A stretch of 64,000 bases of DNA. Source: Trochalopteron elliotii. Lineage: Eukaryota; Chordata; Aves; Passeriformes; Leiothrichidae. A program made the translations under genes and the position numbers. Of the stretch, positions 59,131-64,000 are shown piece by piece. Within the stretch, counting starts at the first letter, position 1. Each line of letters begins with the position of its first letter. The notes under the pieces are model-generated. The model searched no databases and was not told the origin of the DNA. It saw only the letters and a list, made by a program, of their open reading frames with translations. The stretch spans positions 863,420 through 927,419 of the forward strand of contig JANPWX010000073.1 in the NCBI GenBank assembly GCA_024734555.1, read 5' to 3'.

Positions 59131-59879
59131 GGTTTGGAGGCCATGCAGAGATGTCAGACTCTCAATCCCTAGGCGAGTCTGGTGCTGCAGCCTTACAGAG
59201 GAGCTGCTGCGGTGCCTTCTGTACTTACTTGACATGGGCTTTTCTTTCTGGAGGTAAACTTTTCCCGAAATTTGCTGTAAAAGAGCTGCAGGTCAGAAAT
59301 GTTGCCCCAGGGCTTTATTTATAGCTGTGACCTGTCTTAGGTGAGGCCATGGCTTGAGCTGCTGCAGAGACAAGGCTGCCCTTTGTCAGTGCTGCCCTTT
59401 GTGCTTCAGAGAGGCATGTCCAAGCTGCACACTGCAGTTAGGTCACAGACGCCCAAAATTACTGAATCTTGCAGATCTTGTGGGGGAGATTTCCATCCCT
59501 TTGAGCCCATGTCTTAACAGAGGAGCAGGATTTGCTCCTTCTGCTTCCTAGAAGTCAGTGCCTGGAGGTGGGTTTGCCTTTGGTTTTTTTGCCAGGGTGC
59601 CACTGGGTAGGGGCTCTGGTGGTCCTGGCAGTGGGCTCGCCTTTTGGAATCATAGTTTGCCACAGGGAAATCAAGGCACTCGAAAGTGCTGATGTTTTTG
59701 ATGCTGGCCTGTGGGATCCAGGCTGCAGAGGCACCATGGAGCCATGGTGCTGGAAAGGAAGGGCTGGAGGAAGGCTGCAGAGTTGGGTGGCATGGGGTGA
59801 CCTCCCTGTGGCACAGGAAGGAGAGTGGTATGGGGCAGAAAGCTTCTGCCAATAATGGAGTTCACTGTTTTCCTGACCT
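59131..59879. other. Unique DNA after CpG island
   Basis: Contains the donor-like site near 59253. Frames at 59514-59922 overlap on both strands with no domain. Confidence 0.5.
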
Positions 59880-60140
59880 GAGGGCAATTGGGTACGAAGC
59901 TTGGCTGGGAATGGCTCATCATAAGACTGTCATCAGTTGGTTTAAGTCGATACCAATTACAAGGTTATTAATTAAAAAATGTGACTGCTGTGAATAATGA
60001 TTGTAACCCTTTGTTTTCCAGACAGTCACATTGCATATATTTAGTATGAATTATAGCTCTATACATGCACTGACTGACAAAGCCTCTGCTTCATTAAACA
60101 TGTGTTTTAAATGTCAGAATAACATCTTTTTAAGTGTTAG
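59880..60140. promoter_or_regulatory. Candidate conserved noncoding element
   Basis: Unique AT-rich block rich in homeodomain-type cores: ttaagtcgataccaattaca, ggttattaattaaaaaatgt, gaataatgattgtaaccc, then cattgcatatatttagtatg. No repeat family or coding frame. Conservation is untested. Confidence 0.25.
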
Positions 60141-61085
60141 GATTGATGGTTTTTTCTTCAGGATTGTGTTTTTCCAGCCTTGAGGAATCTTCTTTGACTC
60201 AACACTCCCTATTAATGCATCTTCTGCTGTCTGAGAAAACATAAAAGTTCCCTCAAACACAGCACAACATGAAAGGGTGAATGTTCAATCAGGCATGGAA
60301 ACCCGCCTGATGTCATCTCTTGTTTCCAAGGATGTTTTCCAGCATTCCACTCAGTGTTCCCATGGTTTGATCTGTGGGAAAGAGATTCTAGAGTAGTCAC
60401 CATCTTTTGCTGGCACTGAGATAAGAGCTTGCTGCTCATATTATTGCATGTGAGTTGTGTTCTGTGGTCAGCCTCCTGACTGTCAGCCTCTTGACTTCTG
60501 TATGGAGCTTGGGGAACTTGTCTGATGTCCTGGAGGATGGAGCTTGGGCCTGACTGCTCCACACGAGGACTGGGGTGTTTGCTCAAGCAAACCTGCACCT
60601 CTGAGAGTTTCCAGGGTGACCTGCTGGGCTCTTTTCTGTGTTCACACAAGGGCACAGCCTCCAGTGGAAGAGTAGAGGGAGGCAGTGAGAGAGCTAACTG
60701 TACACTGCCTCACCTTGTGAAGCATCTGGTGCTGCCTTATTTCTGTTCTGCACCTGAGGCTCAAGGGAAAAGAGTTGCCTGGCTTTGGTTTGTGGTTCAT
60801 CAGCCAAACACAGAGACAGCTCCAAAATGAGAATACCCTTACCTCCAGTCCCTACACCTGTAAAGCAAGCTCTAAGCCTTACAGTGCCACTCAGCTGTGC
60901 CTGGAAAATGCTGTCCCCACCCTTGCTGACACACAACTTGATGGATTTGGGGGCATGAATCCTTCTCAGGGACGCACGTAGCCCTGGCTCCATCACCGCT
61001 GGGCAGGACAGATGTGAATCCACGTGCACTGGTGACGCAGGCAAACTGGATTTGGCCAGCTGCCGGGGCTTTGAATGTTCATTTT
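60141..61085. other. Unique noncoding DNA
   Basis: The 208-codon minus frame at 60694-61320 has no domain and owes its openness partly to the G-rich run at 61086. No repeat family recognised. Confidence 0.5.
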
Positions 61086-61119
61086 GGGGGAGGGAGGAGG
61101 GAGGGAGAGAGGGAGGGAG
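61086..61119 (+). other. G-quadruplex motif
   Basis: Six G runs of three or more separated by loops of one to five A/G bases on the plus strand. A purine-only tract that also favours triplex formation. Confidence 0.7.
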
Positions 61120-63849
61120 GACAGAAAAGGGGAAAACCTTCCCTCTGTCTGCTTCTGGTGCTGAGGTGCCTGGGGAGGGAGCAGGGGCTGTGAGCAGAGG
61201 AGGAGCCAGGGCAGGGATGCTGCCTTGCCAGGGGATCCTTTCCTCAATTGAGGGCACAGACATAACATGGTAGGGCCAATGCACAGGAGCTGGCCAGAGC
61301 TGTTTGTCCTTTTCCTGCATCCGATGGATTTGTGTGCATCTGTGTTGTGTTGCTTTGTTTTTCCACCCTGTGTTTTTTAGTAATAATCCCCTCCAAGGTT
61401 ACAGAGATATCATTTGTCAGGCAAGCCGACAGAGCTCTTTCTTACTATGGGATTACATAAGAGAACACAGGCTTTATTACCATTTTAGGACGTATTAGCA
61501 TTGTGGATTATTTCCATAGAGACTGAGCACAGTGGCAGCTTTCACTCAGGGTTCCCTCGTCCTTCCTCCCCCCCAACATCTTACTTTTTAAAAATGATAT
61601 CCATTAGTGAAAAAACAAGCAGGAAGCATCCTATGAAGCCTGGTCCATGATCGATGTTGTGTTGGAAGGCTGACACAAGTGCCAAGGGTGCACTGCAAGA
61701 CTGCACTCAGAAGGAGGGATTTCAAGGAGACAATGCAGAGCAGCAAGAAAGCAGACATGCCTTCTTCATTCCTGGTTGTCCATGTGCCTTCATGTGAGGC
61801 TAGGGAGGGCTGCTGCTCCTGCCTTGGTCATTCTTTGCCTGTGGAATCATGACAGGTTAAGTCATTGCTTCATGTCTCAATTGAACATTGTAAAATGGGG
61901 AGGTTAATTATGCTGGGGTATCCTGTTGACCATGGTAATACATGAGACAGTGATTTATTCACAGCATCTTTTCTGTGACAAAAGCCAGTCCTGGAGCAGC
62001 TGTCTCATACTGGCTGTGCATCTTTTGAGCTATGAGTAGAGTAGGAAAAGAGTGTGGAGCATTGCTGCAAATAAATGAAACTGCACATTCCTCCCTTGAA
62101 AAAGCATTGTGCCATACTTTTCAGTCCTCTATTTTTGATGTGTGCTGTAACCAGACTGTGGTGGGATCTCCTCCACAGATGGACTAGCAGGGGATATTTT
62201 AGGTCTTTCCTCTTTTCCTCAAAACTTGTGGAGAACAGAGATGTTCTTCTTGAGCAAGTCTAAGGGATCACTGAACTGTAAAATTTGGAAATTATTTCCT
62301 CCTCTTGCATGTGCATCTGCTACAGCACAAAGTGTTAGCATATCTCATGGCCTGGCAGACATGGTGGTGGGAAATTCTGAGCCTTCAAATGTGCTGGAGG
62401 TGTATGTTACATGAAGGGGTTCATAATGAACCTTAAAATGCATTCAAGCTGATAGACAAAAGTGCCAAGGCAGATGCCAGTTCACTTCTCAGTGACCAGT
62501 CTCTATGTCTGGAAAGGTGTCTTTTGTTTCATTTCATCCTGGTCTTTTCGGGGATCAGAAGTCATCTAATTAGTGTTTCTTCTCCTGATGCTCATATATA
62601 ACCAGTAACATGAAAGTTGAACTAGACCTGGGCATCTCCCAGCTTAGGGAACACCTGCAGTGTTTGCACTGCAATCAGACATCACAACTGTCCCCCAGGG
62701 CCAGTCTTACAAGACAGCAATCAAAGAACTAACTTGTGTCCAAGGAAGAGGCTGCTGCTCTGTTTCTTGTATGCTTCTGTTCAGTCCCATGCTCTGGTGT
62801 GTGCGTGTGCACACCTCTTCCCTGCCAGTGAAATCAGTGGGATCCAGGTAGCAAATGTACTCCAGTGGCAGAACAGGCCTCTGCAGAAGAGGTGCTTTCT
62901 ACAGGAGAAGCAAGAACTAAAATAAAAAGTCCCTGAGGATCAGTCATGCTTGAGTGACTTGCTGAAGAAAGGCAGGGAATTTGAGGTTGTTGGAGATCTG
63001 TGGGAAGGTGTTGTTCGGTTCTGTGACGGCTGCAGTAGAAACTCACATGAGTTCCTGGACAGCCACATACTAGACAGTTACAGGAAACCAGGCTTCAGAT
63101 ATTCTGCTAAAGAAGCTTTTGGTTCCTGTTTGGAAGAAAAAGTTTAACTAGAGCACTGAGAAAGTAGCTGTCCTGTTGTGACCCTAGCAATTGTGTTGCT
63201 TCAGTGTTTTATCGGCACAGTGCATCCTTACCTGGGATGTTACTCTGAAAACCTTGAGCTTTATCTGTAGGGAAATTGCACCAGAGTGTTGGCTTCTTTT
63301 CTGTCATTTCAAAAAATTAATTATATTTCTTGCCCGTGAATAAATATTCTCTTTGCTGCTGTAGAGAAATGTGTCCAAGAGAGGAAAAAGAAATAAAGTG
63401 AAGTTCTCATTTTTGTGACCTTTGTGTTTTCTCATGGACCAGTCTCATGTTTTCTTTTCAATAAAAGGGCCTAAAAACCCTTTAAAGCCCTCAAGAGATA
63501 CAAGTTTCTAGCTAATGACTTGTGGCTGTGTTAGTAACAGGTTGCTTTGCTCACACAAATTAGAAGAGGTTTGGATCTTTAAAGATTTTTAGTTAGACTC
63601 CTCATCTAGTCATAGGACACTTGTCGGCCAACAGAAAGTGCCCTATGATCTTTACTTTCTATAGAAGACACCAGGCGTGATGTTTAAAAGACTGAGTCTC
63701 TCAGTCCTTAGAGAAGCACATTACAGAAATGCTTTGTAATCTAAGATATCTTATCCTAGCCAAAGTGGGCTACTACAGAAGACCCCAGCAAGGCAAACTT
63801 GTTTATGGGAAACAGCCCAAGGAAAAGCTGTTTTGGCTGGAATAAAAAT
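61120..63849. other. Unique noncoding DNA
   Basis: Only short frames (up to about 70 codons) without recognisable products. No repeat family seen before the CR1 near 63850. Confidence 0.5.
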
Positions 63850-64000
63850 CCCTGTGTGTTCTACTCTGAACTGGTATGGCCTCACCTTGAACATTGTGTG
63901 CAGTTTTGGGCACCACAATATAAGAAGGATATTAAGCTGTTAGAAAGTGTCCCAAGGAGAGCAATGAGAATGGAGAAGGGCCTTGAGGGGAAGCCTCAAG
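63850..64000 (+). mobile_element. CR1 LINE fragment running off window edge
   Basis: The plus strand encodes a CR1 ORF2 C-terminal segment in one open frame: [20 protein letters not shown], then [16 protein letters not shown] and KGLEGKPQ at the edge. The 5' truncation point is near 63850. The 3' UTR and tail lie beyond the window. Confidence 0.92.

Noticed and set aside
60694..61320. 208-codon minus open frame
   Set aside because: Crosses the G-rich tract, which lengthens open frames; composition not protein-like.
1..64000. CRISPR array, bacterial operon, insertion sequence or phage content
   Set aside because: No regularly spaced repeats, no ribosome-binding-site gene organisation, and vertebrate retroposons throughout.

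Overview
The window looks like nuclear DNA from a songbird (passerine) genome, mostly intergenic or intronic. The reasons are the repeats. There are several CR1 LINE fragments of different ages. There is a tRNA-Ile-headed SINE with a CR1-type tail, resembling the TguSINE1 family known from zebra finch. There is a solo LTR of ERVK-like architecture and a partial LTR resembling avian ERVL LTRs. Recognisable repeats are sparse, and there is no operon-like or compact coding structure. Almost all open frames are short, overlap on both strands, and show no recognisable domain. I recognise no complete protein-coding gene.

Layout: 1-458 is an LTR fragment cut by the window edge. 3.2-6.5 kb holds two minus-strand stretches that read like protein-coding remnants (3198-3555 and 5936-6456), separated by a 5'-truncated CR1 (3581-4074) whose tail has expanded into 13 units of a 7-bp repeat. 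6.5-20.6 kb is unique noncoding DNA with microsatellites and homopolymer runs. 20.6-22.8 kb holds a CR1 fragment, a solo LTR (21617-22360) flanked by a matching 6-bp duplication, and a CpG-rich block directly beside the LTR. 22.8-41 kb is mostly unique DNA with a polypyrimidine tract, an old CR1 piece, the tRNA-Ile SINE (30384-30547) and an exact 37-bp direct repeat whose copies lie 1,700 bp apart (36664 and 38364).

41-45.3 kb holds an ancient CR1/L3-like piece, a 780-bp CR1 with a decayed reverse-transcriptase C-terminus, and a candidate terminal coding exon with a strong splice acceptor (45174-45258). 45.3-64 kb is unique DNA with one strong CpG island (58771-59130), an AT-rich block that may be a conserved noncoding element, a G-quadruplex motif, and another CR1 running off the right edge.

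Functionally, the strongest candidates are the CpG island near 58.9 kb (possible promoter), the CpG-rich block beside the solo LTR, the spliced-exon candidate at 45.2 kb, and the coding-like relics at 3.2-6.5 kb. I saw no convincing new molecular system. All positions for repeats and exons come from reading the sequence by eye, without alignment or database search.
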